A DNA stretch of 64,000 bases from Lacticaseibacillus paracasei subsp. paracasei (GTDB lineage Bacteria; Bacillota; Bacilli; Lactobacillales; Lactobacillaceae), in NCBI RefSeq assembly GCF_000829035.1, contig NZ_AP012541.1, forward strand, positions 1,798,001 to 1,862,000, written 5' to 3'. The position numbers and the translations under genes were made by a program. The notes under the pieces are model-generated. The model did no database searches. It was not told the DNA's origin and was given only the letters and a program-made list of their open reading frames with translations. Shown here piece after piece: positions 15,104 through 25,068 of this stretch (within the stretch, counting starts at the first letter, position 1; the number at the start of each line of letters is the position of its first letter).

Positions 15104-15127
15104 GAATGATCGCCTCCAAATCGTGGT

Positions 15128-16273
15128 TCAGTCTTCGGTGTCGTGTTTAACGCCATAGCTGTAGGTTGCAACCAAATCGTTATTGCGATCCAAAACGTTG
15201 ATATCGGCATCTTTCCCGACTTCAAGCGTGCCTTTTGATGTCAGGTTGAATTCCCGTGCTTGGTTAACCGATGACATTTCAACGGCATCAAACAAGGAAG
15301 CATCCATGAAGCTCATCGCATTCTTAAAGGCATCTTTATACATCAGAACTGAGCCGGCAAGTGTGCCGTCTTTAAGCCTTGCCTGCTTATCTTTGACATA
15401 AACTGTTTGACCGCCTAATTCACTCTTACCTTCTGGCATGCCTTTGCTACGCATGGAGTCGGTAACCAATTCGATTCGTTCTGGTCCTTTTTGGTCAAAA
15501 GCGAGGCGGAGCATATCAGGCACGATGTGGAAGCCGTCACAGATTAATTCACAATACATGTTGTCTTCAAGCATCGCATGACCGGTAACACCAGGCTCGC
15601 GATGGCGCAGGCCGCGTTGAGCATTGTAGAGATGCGTCACATGTGTTGCTTTGCTATGCAGCATCTGTTCGCGGGTAGCGTTACTGTGACCAACAGAAGG
15701 CACAATGTTGTGCGCCAACAAGTAGTCTTCAAATGCTTGTGACCCTTCGTCTTCTGGCGCATAGGTGATGAGCTTAACCAGACCACCGGATAATTCCTGC
15801 CACTGTTTCACTAAATCAACATTAGGATTCTTGATATATTCTTCAGGTTGGGCACCCTTGAAGACCTTACTGATGAATGGGCCTTCAAGATGCACGCCTT
15901 GAATAATGTGGTTGCGTTCAGCCGCCTGTTTAACGCCACGCATGGCTTTGTCAATATTCTCAGTTGACTGCGTCATGGTCGTTGCAAAAAGGGTCGTCAC
16001 CCCTTCGTGCGTCATCATTTTCGTTGCCATTTCATCAATCTGATCTGCATCACCGTCCATGGCATCAAAGCCATAACCGCCGTGAGCGTGAACATCAATA
16101 AACCCTGGAATCAAGGTTTTCCCTTGAAGGTCAAAAGTCTGTTCACCAGATTGGGCGCGATAATCAAACATGTCGCCAACTGCCAAAATTTTGTCATCGA
16201 AACGAACATAGCCGTCATCGATGCGTTCTAATCCAGTATAGATCGTTGCGTGTTTCAATACTGTAACCGTCAC
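15128..16273 (-). CDS. nagA: N-acetylglucosamine-6-phosphate deacetylase
   Basis: This enzyme removes acetate from GlcNAc-6-phosphate in amino-sugar catabolism and cell-wall recycling. The 381-residue amidohydrolase has the N-terminal metal site in PGFIDVHAHGGYGFD, the metal-binding Glu in VHLEGPF, the His pair in GHSNAT and THLYNA, and the catalytic Asp in LVTDSM. The start codon is GTG with AGGAG 7 bases before it. It is first in an operon with nagR and is controlled by a dre operator. Confidence 0.95.
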   Translation of the reverse strand: MTVTVLKHATIYTGLERIDDGYVRFDDKILAVGDMFDYRAQSGEQTFDLQGKTLIPGFIDVHAHGGYGFDAMDGDADQIDEMATKMMTHEGVTTLFATTMTQSTENIDKAMRGVKQAAERNHIIQGVHLEGPFISKVFKGAQPEEYIKNPNVDLVKQWQELSGGLVKLITYAPEDEGSQAFEDYLLAHNIVPSVGHSNATREQMLHSKATHVTHLYNAQRGLRHREPGVTGHAMLEDNMYCELICDGFHIVPDMLRLAFDQKGPERIELVTDSMRSKGMPEGKSELGGQTVYVKDKQARLKDGTLAGSVLMYKDAFKNAMSFMDASLFDAVEMSSVNQAREFNLTSKGTLEVGKDADINVLDRNNDLVATYSYGVKHDTED

Positions 16274-16322
16274 AATACCACTCCTAATTGTTTAATGCTT
16301 CATTCGACAGATAACATATACC

Positions 16323-16351
16323 AGTATAACTGGTATAGACCAAGATTACAA
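16323..16351 (-). promoter_or_regulatory. nagA promoter with dre operator in the spacer
   Basis: On the minus strand TTGTAA (16346-16351) and TATACT (16323-16328) are 17 bases apart. The spacer 16329-16345 carries TGGTATAGACCA (16331-16342, plus strand), the palindrome known as the dre site of DasR/NagR-type regulators. Bound repressor would block RNA polymerase directly. Confidence 0.82.
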
Positions 16352-16379
16352 GCTATACCTTCGTCGTACAACGTCATAC

Positions 16380-17177
16380 TTATCCTTGACGATCCTTAGC
16401 AATGGTTGCGTCCACTCCCTTGATAACGGCAGACATGAGCCCTGCTTGCTCCATCGCCAACAAGCCAGCTACTGTTGTACCACCTGGGCTTGAGACTTGA
16501 TCAATCAGATCAAATGGCGATTGCTCGCTGGCCAAAACATTTTGGGCACTCCCCATCACTGCTTGAGCAGCAATGGCTGTTGCCTGTTTTTTAGTTAACC
16601 CATACTTAACGCCAGCCCGCGATAGGCTATCGATGAATAAGTAAACAAAAGCTGGTGATGACCCTGCCAACGCGACAAATGTCGAAAATTGATCCTCAGG
16701 TAACGCCATAGTTTTACCTAAGACGTTCAATAAGTCCAGTAAGCCATCTAATTGACCCGCAACACTATCATTAGCCGCGTAAGCCGTCATCCCCGCGTTG
16801 ATAGCCACATTCACATTAGGCATAATTCGCAGGATCGGTTGATCTTGACTGCCAAGGGCATCTTCAAGGGTCGCCAGTAAAACACCGGTAAGCATCGAAA
16901 CAATCGGTACCTGCCGTTGTTTGAGCGTTGGCCCGATTGTCTTTAGAATCGGCACACCAAGTTTGGGGGCAACAGCTAGGAAAACGATATCGGCAGTGTC
17001 TGCAACTGCCTGATTGCTCGCGACCGCTTTGGCGCCAATTTTGGCGGCATACGGTTCATAGTGAATCGGTTGCCCGCCATGCAGAACAATTTCCTCAGGC
17101 GTGACCGCATTTTTAGCTAACAAACCAGTGATGATCGCCCGTGCCATATTGCCGGCACCAATAAATCCAATTGTCAT
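16380..17177 (-). CDS. proC: Pyrroline-5-carboxylate reductase
   Basis: This enzyme makes proline from pyrroline-5-carboxylate with NAD(P)H. The 265-residue protein has the N-terminal Rossmann motif GFIGAGNMARAII and the C-terminal family signature SSPGGTTVAGL, with SPAFVYLFIDSLSRAGVKYGL before it. It lies 12 bases behind the S9 peptidase gene, so the two are probably co-transcribed. The pairing of a peptidase with proline metabolism fits a proteolytic lactic acid bacterium, but the link is inference. Confidence 0.95.
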   Translation of the reverse strand: MTIGFIGAGNMARAIITGLLAKNAVTPEEIVLHGGQPIHYEPYAAKIGAKAVASNQAVADTADIVFLAVAPKLGVPILKTIGPTLKQRQVPIVSMLTGVLLATLEDALGSQDQPILRIMPNVNVAINAGMTAYAANDSVAGQLDGLLDLLNVLGKTMALPEDQFSTFVALAGSSPAFVYLFIDSLSRAGVKYGLTKKQATAIAAQAVMGSAQNVLASEQSPFDLIDQVSSPGGTTVAGLLAMEQAGLMSAVIKGVDATIAKDRQG

Positions 17178-17189
17178 GGCCTGCCTCCT

Positions 17190-19166
17190 TTATGCTTGAT
17201 GACTTTCTTCTGTTGCTGAATGGGTCTTGAACCAATCGACGAGGGCTGCTAATCGCGCTAGTCGCAGATTCGGTAGCCCGCTGCGAGACAGTTCATGCGT
17301 GGCATTGGGAAAGCGCATGAACTTAGTATCAACGCCATGCAACTTCAAGCCAATATAAAATTCTTCGCCTTGGCCAATCGGACAGCGTTGATCATTTTCA
17401 CTGTGCATGACCAACGTCGGGGTTTGGGCAAAGTCGATATGGGCTAGCGGTGAAAAATCCCAAAGGCTTTTCACATCAGATAAATCACCGGTCCATTTTC
17501 CTTCGAGTTCCCAAGGTGTGAAGAAGTAGCCGATATCACTTGTACCGTACATACTCAACCAGTTAGCAATAGATCGTTGGGTAACAGCAGCCTTAAATCG
17601 GTGAGTATGCGTCACAATCCAGTTCGTCATAAAGCCGCCGTATGATCCGCCAGCCACATACAAACGATCAGGATCAATGGTGGTATCCAACTTCAAGGCT
17701 TCATCCACTGATGCCATACAATCCTCATAATCGCCTTGGCCGTAATGTTTAATCACGGCCGCTGTAAAGGCCTCGCCATACCCTAACCCACCGCGCGGAT
17801 TCGGGCAGATGACGCCGTAGCCTTGAGCAGCCAAGAACTGCATTTCGTGGAAGAAGGTATACCCATAACCAACTGCCGGTCCGCCGTGAACATATAAAAT
17901 GGCTGGATGAGAAGCTGTCGCCTGCTGTGGCGGGAAATACCAACCTTCGATCTCGAAACCATCGCGCTGGAAGTTAAATGTTTGTGGCGTCACCAACCCC
18001 ATATCGCGTGTTACCCGACGATTAGGATCATAAATCACGTGTTCTTCTTCAGTCGCCAAATCAAAGTAGCTCAATCGGCTTGGAACCGTCATTGTGCTTT
18101 CCGTAAAAACAACCCCGTGATGATCCGGCGTTAAAGCGTAATCAGTTACATGCCGACGTCCGCCAATCAAAGGTGTCAGCTGCTCGTCGGGACCGCCTGC
18201 ATACAAGCTCGTTTTCCCATGGTCAAAACCAATCGTCAGATAATAGTCGGCGGTGGCAAAATCAGCCACTTTTTCAGATAAATCCTGTTGAAAATCGCCA
18301 TTAACGTGTCCCGGAATATCAAAATCAATATCATCGGCGACATCTTGCAACGTTTTGGTCGCTAAATCATAATGCCACAAGTGACTTTGCGACACATTTG
18401 GCAGATGATTGTCCGACCCCACAAGCAGCAATTGCTTGCCATCTGCTGAAAATGCTTCTGGCGATAAGGCCGCTTGCGGTAACTGATCATTAACCATGGT
18501 TACCTGTTGATCAGCTAAATTTAACAAATAAGTTGCCTGGCTAAAATCATTTGGGTCATCGGGCAGGCGCTCTGCAGTAAATGCCAAGGTCTGTCCGTCT
18601 GGAGAAATCGCCCCGACTTCAAATTCATGCTCCCGGCCCATTACCAAACGACTGGTCTTTTGACGCAGGCGTTGGACTCGTAATTCATAAGCGACATGTT
18701 CTGGTAATAAGCCGACCCCATTTAACTTATAGGGCACACGTGAGACCGTCACCGGTTGTGGCCACTGCTTATCCGTCTTTTTCGGCTTTGCGCCAACTGT
18801 CGTCTGAATAAACAGTGCTTGACTGTCCGCTTGCCAACCAAAGTAGGACACGCCTTCTTTTTCAGCAGAAAATTGCTTGGCAGTACCGCCATTGACCGCC
18901 TGTAAGAAAACTTGAGTCGTTTTATCGGATGCTTGACTCAAAAAGGCCAACCACTGCTGATCTGGACTAAGCAGCGGATGCCGATCATGTTTTTGATCAA
19001 AGCCATACGCGATAGTGCCGCCACGATGATTGACGAAACAAATGCGCTGATAATAAGTATTATCGGCCTCCGAAATGCGATTTTCCTGAACAAAGTAGCC
19101 ATCATCTGTCGCACTTGGATACGACAATGATACCAATTTAAAAAGATCTGTCGCTTTAATTGCCAT
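17190..19166 (-). CDS. S9-family prolyl oligopeptidase / acylaminoacyl peptidase
   Basis: This 658-residue cytoplasmic peptidase has an N-terminal beta-propeller with WD40/TolB-like repeats (about residues 40-380) and a C-terminal alpha/beta-hydrolase domain. The nucleophile is in GGSYGGF, the acid in HSENDQRCP and the catalytic His in NATHELSRSG. It likely cleaves short peptides inside the cell. There is no signal peptide. A TTGACA-17-TACGCT promoter precedes it and proC follows at 12 bases. Confidence 0.92.
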   Translation of the reverse strand: MAIKATDLFKLVSLSYPSATDDGYFVQENRISEADNTYYQRICFVNHRGGTIAYGFDQKHDRHPLLSPDQQWLAFLSQASDKTTQVFLQAVNGGTAKQFSAEKEGVSYFGWQADSQALFIQTTVGAKPKKTDKQWPQPVTVSRVPYKLNGVGLLPEHVAYELRVQRLRQKTSRLVMGREHEFEVGAISPDGQTLAFTAERLPDDPNDFSQATYLLNLADQQVTMVNDQLPQAALSPEAFSADGKQLLLVGSDNHLPNVSQSHLWHYDLATKTLQDVADDIDFDIPGHVNGDFQQDLSEKVADFATADYYLTIGFDHGKTSLYAGGPDEQLTPLIGGRRHVTDYALTPDHHGVVFTESTMTVPSRLSYFDLATEEEHVIYDPNRRVTRDMGLVTPQTFNFQRDGFEIEGWYFPPQQATASHPAILYVHGGPAVGYGYTFFHEMQFLAAQGYGVICPNPRGGLGYGEAFTAAVIKHYGQGDYEDCMASVDEALKLDTTIDPDRLYVAGGSYGGFMTNWIVTHTHRFKAAVTQRSIANWLSMYGTSDIGYFFTPWELEGKWTGDLSDVKSLWDFSPLAHIDFAQTPTLVMHSENDQRCPIGQGEEFYIGLKLHGVDTKFMRFPNATHELSRSGLPNLRLARLAALVDWFKTHSATEESHQA

Positions 19167-19195
19167 ACGATCACGCCCTTCCTCATATTGCTTTA

Positions 19196-19224
19196 AGCGT
19201 AGCGGTTGGGCTATACCATGTCAA
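19196..19224 (-). promoter_or_regulatory. Promoter of the S9 peptidase-proC unit
   Basis: On the minus strand TTGACA (19219-19224) and TACGCT (19196-19201) have 17 bases between them, about 30 bases before the ATG. Confidence 0.65.
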
Positions 19225-19244
19225 TTAGCTGGACCGCTTGAAAT

Positions 19245-19275
19245 AAAAAAAACGCATGGCCTCCGCCATGCGTTT
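19245..19275 (-). terminator. Terminator of tRNA-Tyr
   Basis: On the minus strand AAACGCATGGC / GCCATGCGTTT with a four-base loop is followed by a run of eight T, about 30 bases behind the tRNA. Confidence 0.92.
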
Positions 19276-19303
19276 ACGTCTTCTATCGAACTTTAATACT
19301 GGA

Positions 19304-19384
19304 TGGAGGAGATAGGATTCGAACCTATGAACCCGAAGGAGCGGATTTACAGTCCGCCGCGTTTAGCCTCTTCGCTACTCCTCC
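19304..19384 (-). tRNA. tRNA-Tyr (anticodon GTA)
   Basis: The acceptor stem GGAGGAG / CTCCTCC, anticodon stem GCGGA / TCCGC around loop CTGTAAA (anticodon GTA), a long variable arm as usual for bacterial tRNA-Tyr, and the T-arm with GGTTCGAATCC are visible. The discriminator is A; CCA is not encoded. Confidence 0.96.
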
Positions 19385-19411
19385 GTGTGATTGCTGCGAA
19401 TCAACTTAAAT

Positions 19412-19440
19412 AGCATACAAAAATGCGATTCAAAAATCAA
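19412..19440 (-). promoter_or_regulatory. Promoter of tRNA-Tyr
   Basis: On the minus strand TTGATT (19435-19440) and TATGCT (19412-19417) are 17 bases apart, 28 bases before the tRNA. The -35 box lies inside the 3' arm of the upstream terminator hairpin. Confidence 0.65.
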
Positions 19441-19471
19441 CAGCATTTGTCTGATTTTTGACCGCATTTTT
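19419..19471 (-). terminator. Terminator of the dtpT-phosphoesterase unit
   Basis: On the minus strand AAAAATGCGGTCAAAAATCA pairs with TGATTTTTGAATCGCATTTT (about 18 pairs), ending in a T-run, 24 bases behind the phosphoesterase stop. Confidence 0.82.
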
Positions 19472-19494
19472 CGTATTCTTAAAGGTGATAGCGT

Positions 19495-20322
19495 TCAAGA
19501 CAACGTTGGCACGGTTAATGTCACAAGCGTCTGCCGCCATTCAGTCCACCAATCTTGACTCTGCCACTCGAATAATCGTTTTAAGCCATATCCAAGCGGC
19601 TGATGATAATACGTAGTACCGCTTAAAAGCTTAGGCGCATCGCGAAAATGCTCATGGCCGAACACCACTGCCGACACTCTACCTGTCAGCAAATCGCCGA
19701 GTTTGGCCGACCCCATTAGCGCCGTTGCCATCTGCCAAGGCGGCCGATCAACTGTGTACTCCATTGCCTCACGAATCGGCACAAAATGCGTCACATAAAT
19801 CATCTGGTGCGTCTGATTCGCTTGCAGCGCTGCCTTCGTGGTGGTCAAAACCCGTTGCATTCGCGCAGCATCAGTGACAGGCGCGTCAATGGCACTATCA
19901 ATCCAAAAGGCGCGTTTCCATTGAGCATATTCCGCATCGGTTTTCATATTGCCCAGCTGTCCTAGCGAATAATCATACCAGCCATTGTTGCCAATAATGA
20001 CAGCATTGGTGCCAGGCACTGGCAAAATCTTTTCATGCAGATACAGCGGATCAACCGCTGATTGAATTTCATCGTACGTTGCGCCATTCACCATATCGTG
20101 ATTGCCTGCCAAAAAGCGAATGGTGACTGCAGACCCAACTTCTGCCTGCAGTGCGCGAAAATAAGCCAAAGATTTGGTGAAGTCATTGTAAGTATCACCG
20201 GCATTCACATAGATCTGATAATCATGTTCAACCAGATAAGCGGCCTGCTTCTTCAGCATCTCAAAGCCATCGACGCGATTCACATCAAAATGGTTGTCAA
20301 CACTGAACGCAATTTTCACCAT
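19495..20322 (-). CDS. Metallophosphoesterase (calcineurin-like)
   Basis: I choose the start MVKIAFSVDNHFD, which has GGAGGTG five bases before the ATG; the open frame extends further but overlaps dtpT. The 275-residue protein has the metal-ligand series D-x-H (SVDNHFD), GDTYND, GNHDM and GHEHFRD of two-metal phosphoesterases. The substrate (nucleotide, phosphoprotein or other) cannot be told. It lies 61 bases behind dtpT and shares its terminator. Confidence 0.88.
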   Translation of the reverse strand: MVKIAFSVDNHFDVNRVDGFEMLKKQAAYLVEHDYQIYVNAGDTYNDFTKSLAYFRALQAEVGSAVTIRFLAGNHDMVNGATYDEIQSAVDPLYLHEKILPVPGTNAVIIGNNGWYDYSLGQLGNMKTDAEYAQWKRAFWIDSAIDAPVTDAARMQRVLTTTKAALQANQTHQMIYVTHFVPIREAMEYTVDRPPWQMATALMGSAKLGDLLTGRVSAVVFGHEHFRDAPKLLSGTTYYHQPLGYGLKRLFEWQSQDWWTEWRQTLVTLTVPTLS

Positions 20323-20383
20323 CAGCGCACCTCCACCAAATTTTGTCAGCAGCATGGACCAAATGACGTTGAAGCTTCGAAGC

Positions 20384-21850
20384 CTAATTAACACCTTGCA
20401 TTAATTTTTCGATCCGTGGTGTGAAGAAGGCCAGGACAACCGCAAAGCCAACGGACACCAAACCCACAATGGCGAAATAAGCCACCTCGTGATTTGGCGT
20501 ATAAAACCGGACAATCTGCGCATTCACGGCTTGTGCCGAGGCATCAGCTAAGAACCACATGCTCATCATTTGTGACGAATAAGCTTTCGGTGCCAGTTTG
20601 GTTGTGACTGACAAGCCAACCGGAGAAATTAACATTTCCCCGATTTCAACAATCGCCCAACTCATGACCAGCCATAATGGTGAAACTTTGGCGCTGCTGC
20701 CAAACAGCATCACTGGGATAACCATCCATAAATAAGAGGCACCCGCAAAAATTAAACCAAGATAAAACTTTTTCGGCGATGTCGGTTGCCGTTTACCGAG
20801 TTTCATCCATAACCATGCAAAAAGCGGCCCATAAAGCAAAATAAACAATGGATTTAAAGTTTGAAAATTACCAGGGAGAATTTTAAAAAAGCCAAAATCC
20901 AGCTTTGTCTGTTGGGCCGCAAAAAGCGCCAACACGACAGACCCTTGTTCTTCAATGGCCCAAAAAATCATTGCTGCTAAAAACAGCGGAATATAGGCAA
21001 TCACCCGTGATCGTTCAGTCTTCGTAACTTTTTTACTACGAATCATGAGCACAAAGTACCAAATCGGCAAGCCAATCGCGATTAAGGTAATCAGGCTGAT
21101 CACGTTGGCAATCGTCAGCGCATTGAACCCGGCCATCGCCAGTAAAATGACACCAACAGCCGCAATTGCTACCACCACACGGATCACCAATGGGCGAACA
21201 TCTTCAGGCTTCAACGGATCAGGAGCAGTATTGTCAGCTGGGTTAATATATTTACGCCCGTCAATCACGTAAAAGATCAGGCCGACAAACATACCAATGG
21301 CTGCTAGCGAAAAGCCAGCATGAAAATTGACTTTATCCGCCATCCACGGAACAAAAATAGGTGCAATGAGCGATCCGAAGTTGATCCCCATGACAAAGAT
21401 ACTAAAGCCAGAATCGCGTCGCAGGTCATCTTCCGGATAGAGACTACCGACCATTTCAGACACATTGGGTTTTAATAAGCCCGTGCCCAGAACGATTAAA
21501 ACAATCGAACCAAACAGTCCAGTCGCCCCAATTGGCAATGACAAAACAATGTGGCCTAGCATGATCAACACGCCGCCCCAAAAAACGGTTCGCCGTGAGC
21601 CTAACAACCGATCACTAATGAAGCCGCCGATTGTAGCACTTAAATAAACCAGTGACCCATAAATCGACATGATCGATAACGCAGTCGGCTGATCAAAACC
21701 CAAGCCGCCCTTCTCCACCGCGTAATACATGTAATAGATCAGAATTGCCCGCATGCCATAGTAACTGAACCGCTCCCAGAATTCAGTCATCGACAGGGTT
21801 AATAGCCCCCGGGGATGCCCCATAAACGTGCGATCCTTTGAATTATTCAA
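20384..21850 (-). CDS. dtpT: Di-/tripeptide:proton symporter, POT family
   Basis: This 488-residue, 12-14-helix carrier imports di- and tripeptides with protons. The POT signature is clear: MTEFWERFSYYGMRAILIYYM in helix 1 (ExxER with the FSYYG element) and the family region VIVLGTGLLKPNVSEMVGSLY (written as two adjoining halves VIVLGTGLLKP and NVSEMVGSLY). It probably supplies peptides to the intracellular peptidases. It is first in a unit with the phosphoesterase. Confidence 0.94.
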   Translation of the reverse strand: MNNSKDRTFMGHPRGLLTLSMTEFWERFSYYGMRAILIYYMYYAVEKGGLGFDQPTALSIMSIYGSLVYLSATIGGFISDRLLGSRRTVFWGGVLIMLGHIVLSLPIGATGLFGSIVLIVLGTGLLKPNVSEMVGSLYPEDDLRRDSGFSIFVMGINFGSLIAPIFVPWMADKVNFHAGFSLAAIGMFVGLIFYVIDGRKYINPADNTAPDPLKPEDVRPLVIRVVVAIAAVGVILLAMAGFNALTIANVISLITLIAIGLPIWYFVLMIRSKKVTKTERSRVIAYIPLFLAAMIFWAIEEQGSVVLALFAAQQTKLDFGFFKILPGNFQTLNPLFILLYGPLFAWLWMKLGKRQPTSPKKFYLGLIFAGASYLWMVIPVMLFGSSAKVSPLWLVMSWAIVEIGEMLISPVGLSVTTKLAPKAYSSQMMSMWFLADASAQAVNAQIVRFYTPNHEVAYFAIVGLVSVGFAVVLAFFTPRIEKLMQGVN

Positions 21851-21970
21851 TTGAAATACATCCTCTCACTAGGAAATGATCCCCTAGCTGCTCTCATGGC
21901 ACTTCCCTCAAAATGCCAATCAATAAACTATCATTATAGATGTATTTTTTGGTGAAGACAAATAGGCAAG

Positions 21971-22084
21971 AGCGTGAGCTGGACCGGGTAGAAACCGGAG
22001 CATAAGCGGCCTTGGGTGTGATGGCCAGGTTTTGGCCATTGCGCCCGAGGTCCTTATGTGTAGGTTTCTGGGCCAGCAAACGCG
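21971..22084. repeat. Dispersed intergenic palindrome, complete copy
   Basis: The outer arms are GCGTGAGCTGG and CCAGCAAACGC. AGAAACCGGAGCATAAG and CTTATGTGTAGGTTTCT follow, then the inner arm GGCCTTGGGTGTGATGGCCA / TGGCCATTGCGCCCGAGG. It is a complete copy upstream of dtpT. Confidence 0.82.
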
Positions 22085-22094
22085 TTTATGAGGA

Positions 22095-22173
22095 GCGCGA
22101 GCTGGTCCGAGTATAAACCGGAGCATAAAGTTGCCGCGGTCCTTATGTGTAGGTTTCTGGGCCAGCGAACACG
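22095..22173. repeat. Dispersed palindrome lacking most of the inner arm
   Basis: The outer parts GCGCGAGCTGGTCC / GGGCCAGCGAACACG, TAAACCGGAGCATAA and TTATGTGTAGGTTTCT match the neighbouring full copy. The central variable stem is reduced to a few bases, a natural deletion derivative in tandem. Confidence 0.75.
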
Positions 22174-22221
22174 TTTATGTGAAGCGTAGGCAGGTCCAGT
22201 TAAAAAACCAGCACCAAAGCA

Positions 22222-22308
22222 AAAAACTGAGTCAACATTCCCAGATGACCGCCTGTCCGCCAAAAAACGGTGTGTGGCGCAAATCATCGAGATATGTTGC
22301 TCAGTTCT
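22222..22308 (-). terminator. Probable terminator of the MacB-like exporter
   Basis: On the minus strand ACTGAGCAACAT pairs with ATGTTGACTCAGT at the two ends of an 87-base stretch, followed by TTTTTTG; the loop holds a second small hairpin (GCCAC...). The large loop makes this less certain. Confidence 0.5.
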
Positions 22309-22324
22309 TTTACCTAATTATGCG

Positions 22325-24643
22325 TTAGTCCGCGCGTAAAGCAATCGCAGCGTCTTTGTTGGCTGCCATGCGGGCAGGAATATGACCGCCGAGGACAGTC
22401 AGGATGGTGCTAATAAGAATGAGGATCACGGCATGAATCGGATTGAGTTGAGCGACATTCGGCAACTCTGTCATGCTATAAAGAATGGCATTGATTGGGA
22501 AGGTCAATAACCACGCGATAATGATCCCTAGAATACCGGAACTAACGCCAAGGATAATCGTTTCAGCATCAAACACACGCGTGATATCCTTACGCCGTGC
22601 ACCCAAAGCCTTCAGCACCCCAATTTCCTTCGTCCGTTCAAGCACGGAAGTATACGTCAGAATTGCAATCATGATCATCGAGGTCACCAGTGAGATGCCA
22701 GCGAAGGCAACTAGGACGATAGTAATGGCTGACATAATGCCACCGGTCATGCTGGAAATTGTCCCCGCTAAATCTGTATAGACAACCTGATCGGCTTTTT
22801 TCTTACCGCGATTGAATTTATCAAGATAACTCAGAATCTTGTCTTTATCCTTGAAACTGGTTGGATAAATCGTAATCTGCGTGGGTGTTTCCGAACCGCC
22901 TAATGCCGTGATCAACTGATCCTTAGTCGCTTTGTCCACACTTTGATTGGTAAAGATGTTCACGTCACTGGCTCGTTGTGCCTTGACGACATCAGAGTCT
23001 TTGTTCAATGCCACAAGATCTTTTGTTAACCGATCAGAATAAGCAAACCCTTGGCTAAGCAAGCCATCACTTGTTTTCGAGCGCGTCCGCAGAACACCAG
23101 CAACCGTCAGTTCGCGGTTGTCGTTTTGTTTATAAGCATTTGCGTAATCTTTCGTTGGGACATAGACATTGCCAGCAACATTCTGGTAATAGGCATTATT
23201 CGAGATTGCCTTGATCTTAGTGCCAACAATCTGGTTAAATTTCACTTTTTGACCATCTTTAACATCAAAACCGAGGTTCTTCAAAGCATTGATGTTCGTC
23301 GAGTTGTCCCGATCAACAATCAGAATAACATCCCCATCATGCTTCGGATAACTACCGGCAACAACCTCATAATTTTTCTTCAGATAACTGGTGCCGCCTT
23401 CGCGATCAACCGGATAAACTGATGAACTAGCGCTTGCCAAGCCACGTTGAGTTTGATTACTGCTTGGCTTAGCTGTCGAAAATTGGACTGGCTTGATGGT
23501 ACCATTCACGTCACGTAACAGATTCATACCAGTGCCATAAGTGTAGCCAATGTTGTCGGTTAGTTTCTTGCTAATGCCATTCACATAATCAATATACTTT
23601 TGATTTAACTTATTGGTGTGCTGCGCCTTATCACTAGCACTTTGCTTAGCCACAACTGTTGAGGTTGTTTTAAAAGTCGATGTCTTTGTATTGTCCGCCG
23701 CTCCCGCTGTTAAGCTAGTGGCGTTAGTCGAGATCGTAATCGGGAATTGCGCCAAAGTCTCCGCTTGCGTATTATCAATCTGTTTTTGAAAGCCCGAGGA
23801 AAGTGCTAAAACCACGGCAATGCCAATAATCCCAATACTGGAAGCAAATGCCGTCAAAAAAGTGCGACCTTTTTTGGTCATAATATTAGTAAATGACAAT
23901 TTAAGCGCCGTGAAATAACTCATTTTGGTGCGATGCAGGTCAAAGCTGGCAGTTTTTTCTTCATCTTTGAATGGCCGTGAGTCAGAAAGAATTTTGCCAT
24001 CCTTGAATTCAATCGTCCGTTCTGCATATTCATGCGCCAGTTGAGGATTATGCGTGACCATGATTACCAACCGCTCGCGAGATAAATCAGCGATTAAGCG
24101 CATAATTTCTTCACTAGTTTCGGTATCTAGTGCTCCCGTCGGCTCATCGGCCAATAGAATCGACGGCTCCGAGACAATTGCACGCGCAATCGCCACCCGT
24201 TGCATCTGGCCGCCGGAAAGTTGATTGGGTTGCTTACCCATATGTGCCTTCAAACCGACCTTCGTCAAAGCAGCCTCGGCCTTTTTACGGCGGTCTGCTG
24301 CTGACACACCACTCAAAGTCAGACCAAGTTCAACGTTTTCCAAAATACTCAGATGCATAATCAGATTGTAGCTTTGAAAAATAAACCCAACCGAGTTATT
24401 ACGATAGGCATCCCAATCGGCTTCTTTAAAATTTTTGGTTGATCGCCCGTGTAAGAGCAAATCACCGGAATCATAACGATCAAGGCCACCGATCACATTC
24501 AGTAACGTCGTTTTCCCCGAACCACTGGGACCCAAAATGGCGACAAATTCTTGTTCCCGGAATTGAACTGAGACATCGTCAAGCGCTTTGGTCGTATAGT
24601 CGCCTGTCTGGTAATATTTTTTAATATGTTTTAAGTCTAGCAA
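22325..24643 (-). CDS. ABC exporter, fused ATPase-permease (MacB/FtsX-type)
   Basis: The 772-residue fusion has an N-terminal ATPase (Walker [10 protein letters not shown] about residue 38, signature [14 protein letters not shown], Walker [13 protein letters not shown], His switch VTHN) followed by a MacB-like domain with one membrane helix (about 265), a large extracytoplasmic region (about 285-630) and a C-terminal FtsX domain with three helices including [22 protein letters not shown]. Such proteins work as mechanotransmission exporters for peptides or antibiotics, or signal to partner kinases. No two-component system lies next to it, so the role is open. Confidence 0.9.
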   Translation of the reverse strand: MLDLKHIKKYYQTGDYTTKALDDVSVQFREQEFVAILGPSGSGKTTLLNVIGGLDRYDSGDLLLHGRSTKNFKEADWDAYRNNSVGFIFQSYNLIMHLSILENVELGLTLSGVSAADRRKKAEAALTKVGLKAHMGKQPNQLSGGQMQRVAIARAIVSEPSILLADEPTGALDTETSEEIMRLIADLSRERLVIMVTHNPQLAHEYAERTIEFKDGKILSDSRPFKDEEKTASFDLHRTKMSYFTALKLSFTNIMTKKGRTFLTAFASSIGIIGIAVVLALSSGFQKQIDNTQAETLAQFPITISTNATSLTAGAADNTKTSTFKTTSTVVAKQSASDKAQHTNKLNQKYIDYVNGISKKLTDNIGYTYGTGMNLLRDVNGTIKPVQFSTAKPSSNQTQRGLASASSSVYPVDREGGTSYLKKNYEVVAGSYPKHDGDVILIVDRDNSTNINALKNLGFDVKDGQKVKFNQIVGTKIKAISNNAYYQNVAGNVYVPTKDYANAYKQNDNRELTVAGVLRTRSKTSDGLLSQGFAYSDRLTKDLVALNKDSDVVKAQRASDVNIFTNQSVDKATKDQLITALGGSETPTQITIYPTSFKDKDKILSYLDKFNRGKKKADQVVYTDLAGTISSMTGGIMSAITIVLVAFAGISLVTSMIMIAILTYTSVLERTKEIGVLKALGARRKDITRVFDAETIILGVSSGILGIIIAWLLTFPINAILYSMTELPNVAQLNPIHAVILILISTILTVLGGHIPARMAANKDAAIALRAD

Positions 24644-25002
24644 TCGTTGTTCTCCCCTTAATGCCTTTTCTGAAATAGAAAATAGTTGAAACGTTCGCTC
24701 GCAATCGCGATCCCCAAGCGGGTGTTAACGGCTAATCACTGATCGCACTTTTCTGCCTACGCCAAATCACGCGTTATATTAATGGTGCCTGTTTATACTT
24801 TGGAATGAAATAACTTGCCATATCTTAGCATACTTATGAACTACTTGATAATCAGCCCATAGTCTGAATTGGTGCGCTAGTCTAGAAACGCGCTACTGTT
24901 TCTCAATGAGATGTCACACGCAAACTAATCATGCCGCTAACTATCGTTGCATTTAAACACCAACGATGAGTCGATACCGGTCATGAGCAAAAAGTGGATA
25001 CG
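24644..25002. other. Intergenic stretch without a gene
   Basis: About 360 bases upstream of the exporter hold no supported reading frame. GCGCTAGTCTAGAAACGCGC near 24880 recalls a decayed end of the dispersed palindrome. No clear promoter with both boxes was found for the exporter. Confidence 0.5.
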
Positions 25003-25049
25003 AAAAAACCGAGCCGGGCTACCTGTTCAACAGGTTTGCGGTTCGGTGA
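25003..25049 (-). terminator. Terminator of the 25069 gene
   Basis: On the minus strand ACCGAACCGCAAACCTG pairs with CAGGTAGCCCGGCTCGGT and is followed by TTTTTTC, 20 bases behind the stop codon. Confidence 0.85.
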
Positions 25050-25068
25050 ATGCATATGTCAGCACTGA

